A DNA stretch of 64,000 nt from Streptomyces sp. NBC_00576 (GTDB taxonomy: Bacteria; Actinomycetota; Actinomycetes; Streptomycetales; Streptomycetaceae): positions 1,302,001-1,366,000 of the forward strand of contig NZ_CP107780.1 of NCBI RefSeq assembly GCF_036345175.1, written 5' to 3'. Position numbers and translations under genes: made by a program. Below the pieces are notes generated by a model. It worked only from the letters and a program-made list of their open reading frames with translations. It was not told the origin of the DNA and did not search any database. Positions 50,560 to 60,588 of the stretch are shown here, in pieces (the stretch's first letter is position 1; each line of letters begins with the position of its first letter).

Positions 50560-52386
50560 TCAGTGCAGGTCGGCCCGCTCGGGGGTGTCATCGACAGCGT
50601 CGTCCAGGAAGCCGCCCGACTGGTGCTGCCACAGCTTCGCGTACGCGCCGTCCGTGGCGAGCAGTTCCTGGTGTGTGCCCTGCTCGACGATCCGGCCGCG
50701 GTCGAGGACGACGAGTCGGTCCATGGTGGCGACCGTGCTCAGCCGGTGCGCCACCACCAGCGCCGTCCGCCCCTCCATGAGCCGCCACAGGGCCTCCTGG
50801 ACAAGGATCTCGCTCTCGGAGTCGAGGGCGCTGGTGGCCTCGTCGAGCAGCAGGATCGGCGCGTCGCGCAGGATCGCCCGGGCGAGCGCGACCCGCTGGC
50901 GCTGTCCGCCGGACAGCTTGACTCCGCGCTCGCCCACCATGGTGTCGAAGCCCTCCGGCAGCGCGTCGGCGAACTCCGTGACGTGCGCCGCCTCCGCCGC
51001 CCGGCGGATCTCGGCGTCGGTGGCGTCCGGCCGGGCGAACGCGATGTTGTCCCGCAGCGTGCGGTGGAACATCGCCGGATCCTGCGGCACGTAGGCGATC
51101 AGGCCGCGCAGATCCGCCTGGCGCAGCCGGCTGATGTCCTGCCCCCCGATCAGGATCCGGCCGGCGTCGATGTCCGTCATCCGCAACAGCAGCCGGCTGA
51201 GCGTGGTCTTGCCCCCGCCGGAGCGGCCGACGAGGCCGATCTTCGCCCCGCTGGGCACCGCCAGGTCGAGTTCCTGGAAGAGCGGCTGCGCGCCCGCGTG
51301 GGCGAAGGTGACGTTCTCGAAGCGGACGTCGGCGGCCCGGGACTGCAGTGTCTCCGGCGACGCGGGGTCGAGCACCGTCGGTGACGTCAGCAGCAGTTCG
51401 GTGAACTGCGCGGCCTCCGTCATCGAGCTCTCCAGCCGGCGGTAGATCTGGTTGAACTCGAACATGATCCGCGTGGCGTTCGTGTAGTACGTGAACGCGA
51501 CCACGACCGCCTCCACGCCGTGCCCGCCCCCGCCGAGCGTGACCGCGAGCAACAGGCCCAGGGCGTTGGTCAGCACGGACAGCGGCGCCACCAGCGTGTC
51601 GATGCGCAGGTTGCCGTAGTCCCACGACCTCAGCATGAGCCGTCGTGACGCCGCGACCCTGGACCGGTGCTCGGCGGCCTCACGCTCCTCGGCTGCGAAC
51701 GCCCGGACGGTGTCCATGTTCATCAGGCTGTCAGCGACATGGCCCGACACCCGGGCGATGGCCTCCTCGCGCTTGTCGACGATTCGCTGGCGGCGACGGA
51801 CGAGGGGCACCACGCACAGCGCCGTCAGTGCGATCATCGCCAACAGGCCGACGACAAGCAGCGGTTCGTAGCGCCACAGCACCACCGAGCCGAACACGAG
51901 CGGCACCAGGCTGCCCACGACCTGGAACGTCAGCGTGTCGACGAACTCCTCGAACCGGGAGGCGAAACTCAGGACCCGCTTGGTCAGCGACCCGGCGAAG
52001 TTGTCGTGGAAGAAGGCGGCGTCCTTGGCGAACAACTCGTCCATGCCGATCACGTACAGCTGCTCGATGCCGCGGGCGTCGACGCGGTTGAGGCAGTGCA
52101 GGCCCACGCGCCACAGCACCTCCGCGAGCAGCAGGACTCCGGCGAAGCCGAGGACGTATGGCAGCGCCGCGGCGACGGTGATTCCGTCGTCGTCGGCGAT
52201 TCGGCCGACGAGCTTCGCGACGACCAGTGGCGCGATGTAGTTGATGCCGATGTTGCCCAGCGCCGGGAGCAGCATCGCGGGTACCGTCAGCCGCCGGAGT
52301 CTGGCCAACTCCCGTCCGTAATAGCGAAGTGCGAGGAGCACGGACCCTTTGCCCGGTGAATCCTCGCGCGATTGAGGCGATCCCAT
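50560..52386 (-). CDS. ABC exporter, permease-ATPase fusion
   Basis: 608 aa. An N-terminal six-helix ABC permease (LTVPAMLLPALGNIGINYIA to GLLLAVTLGGGG) is fused to an ATPase: Walker A GRSGGGKTT, Q loop YVPQDPAMFHRTLRDNIAF, signature LSGGQRQRVALARA and Walker B LLLDEATSALDSES. A homodimeric drug or lipid exporter, or a half of a heterodimer. Start ATG 52386. Confidence 0.94.
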   Translation of the reverse strand: MGSPQSREDSPGKGSVLLALRYYGRELARLRRLTVPAMLLPALGNIGINYIAPLVVAKLVGRIADDDGITVAAALPYVLGFAGVLLLAEVLWRVGLHCLNRVDARGIEQLYVIGMDELFAKDAAFFHDNFAGSLTKRVLSFASRFEEFVDTLTFQVVGSLVPLVFGSVVLWRYEPLLVVGLLAMIALTALCVVPLVRRRQRIVDKREEAIARVSGHVADSLMNMDTVRAFAAEEREAAEHRSRVAASRRLMLRSWDYGNLRIDTLVAPLSVLTNALGLLLAVTLGGGGHGVEAVVVAFTYYTNATRIMFEFNQIYRRLESSMTEAAQFTELLLTSPTVLDPASPETLQSRAADVRFENVTFAHAGAQPLFQELDLAVPSGAKIGLVGRSGGGKTTLSRLLLRMTDIDAGRILIGGQDISRLRQADLRGLIAYVPQDPAMFHRTLRDNIAFARPDATDAEIRRAAEAAHVTEFADALPEGFDTMVGERGVKLSGGQRQRVALARAILRDAPILLLDEATSALDSESEILVQEALWRLMEGRTALVVAHRLSTVATMDRLVVLDRGRIVEQGTHQELLATDGAYAKLWQHQSGGFLDDAVDDTPERADLH

Positions 52387-52545
52387 ACCAGCCCTGTGGT
52401 TGTCGTACTGCAGCCCCGCCGCGCACGTGCTTCAGAACACGCACATGCTTCAGATAGCGAAGTGTCCCGCGTCGCCGCCCGCGCAGTCCAAGCGTTTTTC
52501 CCGGCCAACGGCCTGCCGTACAGGGGTTCGACGTATTCTTCGACG

Positions 52546-53571
52546 ATGGCTGCCCCCGACACCGAACCGATGCGGCTTCCCGACATGCCGCTGCACGATC
52601 CGTTCGTCGTAGCCGACCCGCGCACCCGCGCCTACCACCTCTACACGTCCAACGACCCGTCCGTATCGGGCGTGGACGGCACCGGCACGATGGTCTACCT
52701 CAGCCATGATCTGCGTGACTGGACGCGCCCCGTCGTGGTCTTCCTGGCTGCCGAGCAGCAGGAGATATGGGCGACCGACGGCGGATGGGCGCCGGAGGTG
52801 CACGAATGGGACGGCAAGTACTACCTGTTCACCACGCTGCACAACAAGGACAGGCCGCTTCTGGTGCCCGCGCCCAACCAGTGGGGTACGCCGTTCCAGG
52901 TCCCGGCCTACATGCGCGGCACGATCACGGCGGTTTCCTCATCGTTGCTGGGCCCGTTCACTGTCGTCGACCCCTCACGCCCCACCCCGCCCGAGAACCT
53001 CATGACCCTCGACGGCACGCTCTACGTCGACCCGTCCGGACAGCCGTGGATGGTGTACGCGCACGAGTGGCTGCAGACCATCGACGGAACCATGGAGGCG
53101 ATCCGGCTGGCCCCGGACCTGTCCCGGACGATCGGAGATCCCGTCTTCCTGTTCAAGGGCTCGGACGCGTTCTGGCTCACCGAGGAGCTCCCCGCCGGCC
53201 TGCCGAACCAGCTCCCGCCCTATGTCACCGACGGCCCTCAGCTCCACCGCACCCCTGACGGGTCTCTGATCATGCTGTGGTCGACGTACGAGAAGAACGT
53301 CGTCGGCCGGGACGGGAACATCAGCGGCGGCTATGTACAGACCTACGCCACCTCGAAGTCCGGCACCCTCACCGGACCGTGGCAGCAGCACCGGCCGTTG
53401 GTCCGCGACGACAGCGGTCACGGCATGCTCTTCCACACGTTCGACGGCCGGCTGATGCTGGTTGTCCACCGCCCCTTCGACAACGCGCGGGGCAAGCTGT
53501 ACGAGATGGAGTTCCGTGGCGACGAGCTGCGGGTGCTCCGCCGACGCGCCGACCTCGACGGCGGCGATTGA
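52546..53571 (+). CDS. Glycoside hydrolase family 43-like protein
   Basis: 341 aa from ATG 52546. The five-bladed propeller repeats include LHDPFVVADPRTRAYHLYTS (first catalytic Asp), WATDGGWAPEVHEWDGKYYL and TDGPQLHRTPDGSLIMLWST. Such enzymes cut arabinan, xylan or galactan side chains. No signal peptide is visible, so it may act on imported oligosaccharides or be secreted by another route. Confidence 0.85.
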   Translation: MAAPDTEPMRLPDMPLHDPFVVADPRTRAYHLYTSNDPSVSGVDGTGTMVYLSHDLRDWTRPVVVFLAAEQQEIWATDGGWAPEVHEWDGKYYLFTTLHNKDRPLLVPAPNQWGTPFQVPAYMRGTITAVSSSLLGPFTVVDPSRPTPPENLMTLDGTLYVDPSGQPWMVYAHEWLQTIDGTMEAIRLAPDLSRTIGDPVFLFKGSDAFWLTEELPAGLPNQLPPYVTDGPQLHRTPDGSLIMLWSTYEKNVVGRDGNISGGYVQTYATSKSGTLTGPWQQHRPLVRDDSGHGMLFHTFDGRLMLVVHRPFDNARGKLYEMEFRGDELRVLRRRADLDGGD

Positions 53572-53612
53572 CATCTGGCTGACGCCGGGCAGTGCGGAAA
53601 CGCCGGAGGCCG

Positions 53613-53638
53613 GAACCTGCGACCCCTCGACCCCCAGT
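53613..53638. repeat. Partial copy of the tRNA-Pro attachment sequence
   Basis: 25 of 26 bases match attL/attR positions 4381-4406 (one T-to-C change at 53628). It covers the T arm to anticodon region of tRNA-Pro but the rest of the tRNA is absent. It may be a scar of a past insertion or a secondary site. The surrounding gap (53572-53969) has no supported gene. Confidence 0.7.
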
Positions 53639-53969
53639 TGGGTGGTCGATGAGCGGCGTGCAACGGGTCGTTCTTCGAGGTCGGGATCCAGCGTACTCAG
53701 CCGAGTAAGGGAGTCGCGAGAACCGCGCGCAGCACTCCATGACACCCGACATCGCGCTCCGTGAACCGCCCGCTGCGGTTGCTTGAGTGGACTTCAGCGG
53801 AACGTCGAAGCAGGTGCTGCTCTGCGCGTAACTGCGACCACACGCGCCGTGTGAAGTCCCTGCTCGACCATCGTCGCCTTCGGTCCCGCCGATCACCACT
53901 CTGCCCAGTTCCGGCCCGGCACTCGCCTCCAGGAAGCGTAAATCAAACTAAAATGGAACAAATTACCCA

Positions 53970-56531
53970 ATGGTGATCGAGGGCAACGTGTCGGCCGACG
54001 GTGTGGCATCGAGCTCGTATCCGTTCGGCGCCGCGCGTGTCGGCGAATCGCCCGAGCGTGACGACGCGCTGGTCAGCGCCGTCGTCGGTGCCGTGGAGGT
54101 GACCGGAGCGCATGCCGGAAGTGTGTTCCTGCTCTCCGGCGACCATCACTCGCTCCTCCTGGCCGCGGCGTGCGGGACACCGCCCTCACTGCTGGGCGGT
54201 TGGCGTCGGATTCCGGTGGACAGCCGCATTCCGGTGGCGGAGGCGTACCGCTCGGGGCGCATGGTCCACCTGACCGACGCGGAGGAGACGATGCGGCGCT
54301 TCCCCCAGCTCTCGGTCGCCGTGCCCTACCCGTTCGGCTCTGCCTCGGTGCCCGTAAGAGCGGGCCGGCGGACTTTCGGAACGATGGCGGTGTTGTGGAC
54401 GCCCGGGCCCGACCGGACAGGGCTGTCGAGGGCGCAGCGTCGGCGGCTGCGCTCCGCGGCCGACCGTCTGGGCACCGCACTCGCCGGTCTGAGCGCACGC
54501 CGGCTGTTCGCCGAGTGGGACGAACGGACGGCTCCGATGGTGGTCCCGCTGGCGTCCGCTCCGGTGATAAGGGTGGGCCTGTTCGACTGGAACCTCGACA
54601 CCGGGTCCTTCACGGCGGACGACGAACTGTGCGCGATCTTCGGGATTCCGCCCCGCGAGTTCGACGGACGGGCGGCCACCCTGGCGGCCAGAATCGATCC
54701 GGCGGACCTGCCCGGCTTCCGGTCAGCCGCGCATGCCGCGGTCGAGGAGGGGCATGTGCTCGCGCACTGCGTGAGCATCCTGGACGGCGGCGGGAGGCTT
54801 CGCACCGTCGAGCTGTGGGGCCGGGTGCCCGAGAGCCTGCACGACCCGCGGACGGCGTCCCATCTGGTCGGGGCCGTGCTCGATTCCGGAAGCGGCATGG
54901 CTGCTGTGGCGGCGCTCGAGCGGCTCACGGACGGCTTCTTCGCGCTCTCCCCGGACGGCCGTGTCACCTACGCGAACCACAGCCTCGAGGGCCTGCTCCG
55001 GGTCCGCCATGACGAGCTGCTCGGCCAACGCCCCTGGGACGTGCTGCCCTGGCTGGCCGATCCCGTGTACGAGGACCGCTACCGGGCCGCCGTGGTCTCC
55101 CAGCAACCGGTCTCTTTCCTGGTCCGCCGCCCACCCGACGAGTGGCTCGCCTTCTCCCTGCACCCCGACGGGCAGGGCATGACGGGATGGGCGGCACCCG
55201 TGAGGCAGCCGCTGCCCGACGGGGCCGGACCCGGGACGTTCGTCGCGGAGGAGGGTCCTCCCGTCTCCTCGTCACCTCCGCCCACGGCCCCCCGCCTGGG
55301 ATCCCTCTACCGCGTGCTCCAGCTGGGCAGCGCCCTCACCGAGGCGGTCACCGCGCACGAGGTGTTCGACGCCGTCGCCGACCAGTTGCTGCCCGCTTTC
55401 GGCGGCCAGAAGCTGGCGATCGCCGTCGTGGAGGAGCGGCGCCTGCACCTGCTCGCGCAGCGCGGCTACTCGAAGGGCTTCCTCGCCGGCTTCGAAGGGA
55501 CCCCGCTGCATGCCCGGCTGCCGGTGACGGACGCGCTGACCTCCGGGGCCCCGCTGTTCGTCGAGACCCGGGAGGAGCTCCTCGAGACCTACCCCGGGAC
55601 CCTGGTCGGCCACTCGAACTCCTGGGCGTTCCTGCCGTTGATCGCCTCCAACCGCCCGGTCGGCGCCTGCATGCTCGCCTTCGACGACGTCCACCGGTTC
55701 CCCGACGAGGAGCGCGGCCTCCTCACCGCGCTGGGCGGCCTGATCGCCCAGGCTCTCGAACGCGCCAAGCTCTACGACGCCGAATACGCCCTCGCCCGCG
55801 GCCTGCAGAACGCCCTGCTGCCCCACCGGCTGCCCACGCTGCCGGGCCTCCGCGTCACCGGGCGCTATGTTCCGGGCACCAGGGGGATGGACATCGGGGG
55901 CGACTGGTACGACGTCATCCCCGTCGGTGACGAGGTCGCGTTGATCGTCGGGGACGTCGAGGGACACAACGTGGCCGCCGCGGCCGCCATGGGACAGCTG
56001 CGCAGCGCGATGCGGGCCTTCGTCACCGCCGGCCATCGGCCGAGCGACGTCCTCGCCAGTACCAACCGGCTCCATATGGACCTCGACCCCGCGCTGCTCG
56101 CCAGCTGCTGCTACGCACTCCTCCACCCCCGTTCGGGGGTCGTGCGCATCGTCCGCGCGGGCCACTGCCCGCCCCTGCTGCGTCTGCCCGACGGACACAC
56201 CGACATCCTGAACGTACCGGGCGGCCCTCTGATCGGCGTCGAGGCAATGCCCGACTATCCGGAGTCGGAGCTGCACCTCGCGCCCGGATCGATCCTCGCC
56301 CTGTACACCGACGGGCTCATCGAGAGGCGCGGCTCGGACATCGGTTCCGGCATCCGCAGGCTCCGGGCCTCGCTGGCCGCCATGGGCGGGGACCGCCTGG
56401 AGGAGCTGGCCGACCGGCTGTTGCAGGATGCCTGCCGGTCCCACGAAAGGATGGACGACATCGCGCTCCTGCTCACCGAGTACGCCCCGCCACCCGGAGA
56501 TGGCTGCGGAACCACCGTCCACACGCGCTGA
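53970..56531 (+). CDS. Multidomain GAF/PAS/SpoIIE (PP2C) phosphatase
   Basis: 853 aa. In order: a GAF domain (about 30-170), two PAS domains (VGLFDWNLDTGSFTADDELC; ERLTDGFFALSPDGRVTYAN), a second GAF domain (about 450-600), and a PP2C/SpoIIE phosphatase (GGDWYDVIPVGDEVALIVGD, RAGHCPPLLRLPDGH, LYTDGLIERRG). These proteins dephosphorylate anti-anti-sigma factors in response to light, redox or small ligands. ATG 53970 lacks a clear ribosome site. Confidence 0.93.
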   Translation: MVIEGNVSADGVASSSYPFGAARVGESPERDDALVSAVVGAVEVTGAHAGSVFLLSGDHHSLLLAAACGTPPSLLGGWRRIPVDSRIPVAEAYRSGRMVHLTDAEETMRRFPQLSVAVPYPFGSASVPVRAGRRTFGTMAVLWTPGPDRTGLSRAQRRRLRSAADRLGTALAGLSARRLFAEWDERTAPMVVPLASAPVIRVGLFDWNLDTGSFTADDELCAIFGIPPREFDGRAATLAARIDPADLPGFRSAAHAAVEEGHVLAHCVSILDGGGRLRTVELWGRVPESLHDPRTASHLVGAVLDSGSGMAAVAALERLTDGFFALSPDGRVTYANHSLEGLLRVRHDELLGQRPWDVLPWLADPVYEDRYRAAVVSQQPVSFLVRRPPDEWLAFSLHPDGQGMTGWAAPVRQPLPDGAGPGTFVAEEGPPVSSSPPPTAPRLGSLYRVLQLGSALTEAVTAHEVFDAVADQLLPAFGGQKLAIAVVEERRLHLLAQRGYSKGFLAGFEGTPLHARLPVTDALTSGAPLFVETREELLETYPGTLVGHSNSWAFLPLIASNRPVGACMLAFDDVHRFPDEERGLLTALGGLIAQALERAKLYDAEYALARGLQNALLPHRLPTLPGLRVTGRYVPGTRGMDIGGDWYDVIPVGDEVALIVGDVEGHNVAAAAAMGQLRSAMRAFVTAGHRPSDVLASTNRLHMDLDPALLASCCYALLHPRSGVVRIVRAGHCPPLLRLPDGHTDILNVPGGPLIGVEAMPDYPESELHLAPGSILALYTDGLIERRGSDIGSGIRRLRASLAAMGGDRLEELADRLLQDACRSHERMDDIALLLTEYAPPPGDGCGTTVHTR

Positions 56532-56590
56532 GTTCGGCCCGTCGCCATGAACCACGCAAGCTGCGCGCCTGCTCGGTGATGGCGCCGCCG

Positions 56591-57754
56591 TTACGTACCC
56601 CAGAGCTTCCGGTACGCCTCCCGGTAGCCCGACGGGTCCCAGGCGGTGGCACCCTCGCTGTTGTCGGCGGTGGCGATGTGGACGGGGGCTACATATCCGC
56701 TGGCGGGACGGCCGGAGAAGGCTCGGTTGAACTCATCGATGATCTGCCAGCCCTGCAGGGACAGTGGCTCGGGCACGGTGGCCGCCTGGTACTGCTCACT
56801 GTTGATGCGCTGGAAGGCGGAGGGGTCGCCGTCTCCGGCGCCGATGTTGAAGGGCGGGCCGGAACCCTTCTTGCCGGCCGCGCGGAAGGCCGGGGCGGCA
56901 TCGGCGAAGTAGAGGTCGTTGATGGCGACGGAGTGGGTCCACCTGCCCTGGAAGCGGGCGAGGAGCGAGGAGACCTCCCGTGGGGTGCGGCTGCTCGCGT
57001 CCGGGATAGGGATGTTCTCGTACGCCAGCAGCTTCACGCCCGAACACGTGCGGAGCCCCTTCCTGATCAGTTCGGACTTGTTCTTGGCGAAGGGGATCGA
57101 GGCGTCGGTGAAGACCACGACCCCGGCGTGGCCACCCGAGTTCGAGATGACCCATTGCGCGCTTACTCCGGCCACGTCCTCGACGTTGGTGGTGACGTTG
57201 GTGAAGAGTCTGGGCTGCCGACTGGGGCCGGGGGCAGCGACCGCGTGCCAGCCGACGAGCGGGATCCGTGCCGCGTCGGCCCGCGAGACCTGCTGCGAGG
57301 TCGAGCCCGGGTCGAAGCCACCGATGACGATGCCCGAGGGCTTGAGGGCTACGGCCTCGCTCATTGCCGCCTGGATGCCGGCGGGGGTACCACCACCGTC
57401 GATCACCCGGACGTTCCAGCCGATGACCCGTGCAGCTGCGCTCACGCCTTTCGCAGCGCCCGCGACGCCGGGATTGGTCATGGTCTGGGCGACGTAGACG
57501 ATGGTCTTGCCGGACACCGCCGACGGGCCGCTGGTCGGTCCGTTCCAGGGAACGTCCGTCTTCTCCGCCTGTCTGACGGCGGCCTGGGCCCTTGCCTGGG
57601 CCGCGGGGCAGCCGCTCGGTCCCGTGGTGGAGCCCTCCGGGGCGCTCGACGAGCCGCGTTCGCAGCCGGCAAGGACGGTTGCCGCAGCCAGCAGGGCGGC
57701 GGTGACGGACCGAGCCTTGAGCGCGCCGGGGGTGGCTTTGCGGTTGCAGTTCAC
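56591..57754 (-). CDS. Sugar ABC transporter substrate-binding lipoprotein
   Basis: 387 aa. The signal peptide ends in the lipobox VLAGC. A periplasmic binding protein type 1 fold follows (TIVYVAQTMTNPGVAGAAKG, IGGFDPGSTSQQVSRADAAR, WVISNSGGHAGVVVFTDASI). With the permease at 57824 and ATPase at 58960 it forms a ribose-type importer. Confidence 0.93.
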   Translation of the reverse strand: MNCNRKATPGALKARSVTAALLAAATVLAGCERGSSSAPEGSTTGPSGCPAAQARAQAAVRQAEKTDVPWNGPTSGPSAVSGKTIVYVAQTMTNPGVAGAAKGVSAAARVIGWNVRVIDGGGTPAGIQAAMSEAVALKPSGIVIGGFDPGSTSQQVSRADAARIPLVGWHAVAAPGPSRQPRLFTNVTTNVEDVAGVSAQWVISNSGGHAGVVVFTDASIPFAKNKSELIRKGLRTCSGVKLLAYENIPIPDASSRTPREVSSLLARFQGRWTHSVAINDLYFADAAPAFRAAGKKGSGPPFNIGAGDGDPSAFQRINSEQYQAATVPEPLSLQGWQIIDEFNRAFSGRPASGYVAPVHIATADNSEGATAWDPSGYREAYRKLWGT

Positions 57755-57823
57755 GGGGAGCTCCTCGCGGGGATGAGCGGGAGGATGTGCCTGGAGGCAC
57801 TCAGGTGGTGCCCATGGCGTCGT

Positions 57824-58963
57824 TCATGGAGGGGCGCCCGCTGCGCCACCGTCCTGCGTCGGGGCGGACGGCGGCTCCGGGGGTACGGCAGGCGAATCGC
57901 GGGCCGCGACGGCGCCGGTGCGCAGGCGGCGCGCGGAGTAGCCGGCCAGGCCGACGGCGATGAGCAGGGTGCCGCCGTAGAACAGAGGGACCGTCCAGAA
58001 GTCGGCGCCCATCTGGCCGATGCCGGTGAGGCCCACTGCGAGTACAGCGACGGCGACGAGGGTGCCCATCGCATTGGGGCGGCCGGGTTTGATCGCGGTG
58101 GAGCCGAGAAGGGCGCCGACGAATGCGGGCAGCAGGTAGTCCAGTCCGACGCTCGGATTACCGATCTGCTGCTGGGCGGCGAGCAGCACACCGGCGAAGC
58201 CGACGATCAGCCCCGACGCGGCGAAAGCGTAGACGCTGTACCTGCGGGTCGGGATGCCGACGAGGTCGGCCGCGCGCGGGTTCGAGCCGACGACGTACAG
58301 ATACCGGCCGAGCGGCAGCCGCTCCAGCACCAACCAGAGGACGACGGCCAGGGCGAGCACGTACCAGGCAGGGACCGGAAGGCCGAGGAACCTCGAGTCG
58401 TAGATGTCGGTGAAGGCGGCCGGGAGGCCTTGCGGGCCGGGGACGATCCGGCCGCCGCCGGTGATCCAGCCGGTCACGGCGTACATCATGCTGCCGGTCC
58501 CGAGAGTGGCGATGAAGGAATCGATCCGGCCGAACTCGACGATGACGCCATTGAGGACGCCGACGACCGCCCCTCCACCGATCACCGCGAGGCAGGCAAG
58601 CGGCCAGGGCCACCCGACGTCGACGACGAGCTGCAACACCATCACGTGCGCCAGGCCGAGGCCGTAGCCGATGGAGAGGTCGAACGCGCCGGTCACGATG
58701 GGGACCATGGCGGCGAGCGCGAGAACGGCCGGGATCGACTGGTTGGAAAGGATCGAGTCGACGGTGTCCCGGGTGGGGAAGGTACGCGGCAGGGTGAAGG
58801 AGAAGATCAGGAAGAGCAGGGCCGTGAGTGCCAGAAGGCCGTAGGCACCGATGAGGTGCCCACCCGGGCCTGGCAATCGCGCCGGGAGACCGGGCCTGCC
58901 TCGTCGGCCGAGTCGGTTCAGTCGGCCCTGTCGATGCGGTCGCGGCCGGGGCGAGGGGGTCAC
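57824..58963 (-). CDS. Sugar ABC transporter permease (RbsC-like)
   Basis: 379 aa from GTG 58963, which overlaps the ATPase stop by 4 bp. About 10 hydrophobic segments, with SFIATLGTGSMMYAVTGWIT and SNPRAADLVGIPTRRYSVYA typical of the BPD_transp_2 family. Confidence 0.92.
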   Translation of the reverse strand: MTPSPRPRPHRQGRLNRLGRRGRPGLPARLPGPGGHLIGAYGLLALTALLFLIFSFTLPRTFPTRDTVDSILSNQSIPAVLALAAMVPIVTGAFDLSIGYGLGLAHVMVLQLVVDVGWPWPLACLAVIGGGAVVGVLNGVIVEFGRIDSFIATLGTGSMMYAVTGWITGGGRIVPGPQGLPAAFTDIYDSRFLGLPVPAWYVLALAVVLWLVLERLPLGRYLYVVGSNPRAADLVGIPTRRYSVYAFAASGLIVGFAGVLLAAQQQIGNPSVGLDYLLPAFVGALLGSTAIKPGRPNAMGTLVAVAVLAVGLTGIGQMGADFWTVPLFYGGTLLIAVGLAGYSARRLRTGAVAARDSPAVPPEPPSAPTQDGGAAGAPP

Positions 58964-60504
58964 GGGTTCGACGCGGTTCCGGAGGCGGGCATGGACGAAG
59001 CCGCACGGGTGAGCCCGTAGACGGTGAGGGCCGGACCGCTCAGCTCGGCCGTCACGGACCCGCGGGCGAAAACCAGCGCGCGCCCGCACACGTCCACGAC
59101 CTCCTGGAAGTCGGTGGAGATGAGCAGGACCGCCAGGCCGCCGGCCAGTGCCTCGTCGAGCAGGCGGTGGAGCGCGGCCTTGGCGCCGACATCCACGCTC
59201 GCGGTCGGCTCCTCGAGGATGAGCACACGCAGGCCCACCCGGAGCCACCGGCCGATCATGACCTTCTGCTGGTTTCCGCCGGACAGCGTGGCGATGGGGG
59301 CCTCGCTGTCGCGGGGGCGCACCGTGAACCGTTCGATCAGAGTGGCGGCCTCGGCACGTTCGCGGCGGGGGCTGATCCAGCGCAGCGCCGGCAGGCCTCC
59401 CGCCCGGGGGTTGGCCAGGAAGTTCTCCCGTACGGTCAGCTCGGCGAGGCAGCCCTCCTGCTGTCTGTCACCGGGCACGAAGGCGACACCGAGTCGGACT
59501 GCCTGGGCGACCGTACGGGGACTGTACGGGCGGCCGCCGAGAAGGGCACGTCCGTCGAGGACGGGCCGGGAACCCGCGAGGGCTCGGCCCAGGTCCCTGT
59601 GTCCGGCGCCCGAGAGGCCGACCAGGCCCAGGGCTTCCCCGGCCCTGAGCTCCAGGCTGACCGGTCCCGCGCCGGCGGTCCGTACGCCGACGAGTGTCAG
59701 GACGGCCGGGCCGGGGACCGGGGACGTGGTGGGGTGGTGGTCGGTCAGCTCCTCGCCGACGATGTCGTGCAACAGACGGGCAGGGCTCCGGCCCTCCAGT
59801 GCGCCGTGGCTGACGAGACGGCCGTCGCGCAGGACGGCGAAGGTGTCAGCGACCTCGTAGACCTCGTCCAGACGGTGGCTCACATAGAGGATGCCGTGCC
59901 CCCGGTCGCGCAGTGCGTGCAGGACACGAAACAGCCGGGCGCAGTCCGCGGCGGGGAGGCGGGCGGTCGGCTCGTCGAGGACGATGAGCTTCGCCCGAGT
60001 CGCCAGGGCTCGTGCGATGGCGACCAGTGAACGCTCTGCCGGGGCGAGCCGGGCGATCGGTGCGTCGGGATCGAGGTGTCCGGCGACGATGTGCAGGGCC
60101 TCGGCGCAGTGCTCTCGGTTCCGCCGCCAGGAGATCAGTCCGGCGCGCCGCGGATACCCGGCGCTCAGGGCGATGTTCTCGGCGACCGTCATCCACTCCA
60201 CCAGACCGAGATCCTGGTGGATGAAGGACATGCTGCGGGAAGCGGCATGACTCCCGAGCGGGTGCCCGTCCACCGTGATCCGCCCTGTGTCGGCGTGGTG
60301 GACGCCGGCGAGCACCTTGATGAGCGTCGACTTTCCGGCTCCGTTGGGACCGAGAAGGGCGAGGACGCTGCCGGCTTGGACGTCCAGGTCGACCCCGGCC
60401 AGCGCGAGGGTCCCGCCGAACCGCTTGGCGAGCCCGCGGACGCGGACCAGAGGTTCCACGGGCATCTCCGGTGATCGGCCTGGCGAGTTGTTCCCGACTG
60501 TCAT
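58960..60504 (-). CDS. Sugar ABC transporter ATPase, two domains (RbsA-like)
   Basis: 514 aa. The first ATP site has GPNGAGKSTLIK, a degenerate signature and LIVLDEPTA. The second site has a weak Walker A (GLSGAGHRDL) and a good signature (LSGGNQQKVMIGRW), as in RbsA. ATG 60504 is the start. First gene of the importer operon. Confidence 0.94.
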   Translation of the reverse strand: MTVGNNSPGRSPEMPVEPLVRVRGLAKRFGGTLALAGVDLDVQAGSVLALLGPNGAGKSTLIKVLAGVHHADTGRITVDGHPLGSHAASRSMSFIHQDLGLVEWMTVAENIALSAGYPRRAGLISWRRNREHCAEALHIVAGHLDPDAPIARLAPAERSLVAIARALATRAKLIVLDEPTARLPAADCARLFRVLHALRDRGHGILYVSHRLDEVYEVADTFAVLRDGRLVSHGALEGRSPARLLHDIVGEELTDHHPTTSPVPGPAVLTLVGVRTAGAGPVSLELRAGEALGLVGLSGAGHRDLGRALAGSRPVLDGRALLGGRPYSPRTVAQAVRLGVAFVPGDRQQEGCLAELTVRENFLANPRAGGLPALRWISPRRERAEAATLIERFTVRPRDSEAPIATLSGGNQQKVMIGRWLRVGLRVLILEEPTASVDVGAKAALHRLLDEALAGGLAVLLISTDFQEVVDVCGRALVFARGSVTAELSGPALTVYGLTRAASSMPASGTASNP

Positions 60505-60588
60505 GAGCGATGCTAGCCGGACACATGGCTAGATATCAGACATTTACCGTCTCTCGTGCCCCCAACGGCTCAGCGCCGCGCTCGGGTC

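Noticed and set aside
53613..53638. A second tRNA-Pro gene
   Set aside because: Only the T arm to anticodon part matches; the acceptor 5' strand and D arm are absent on both sides.
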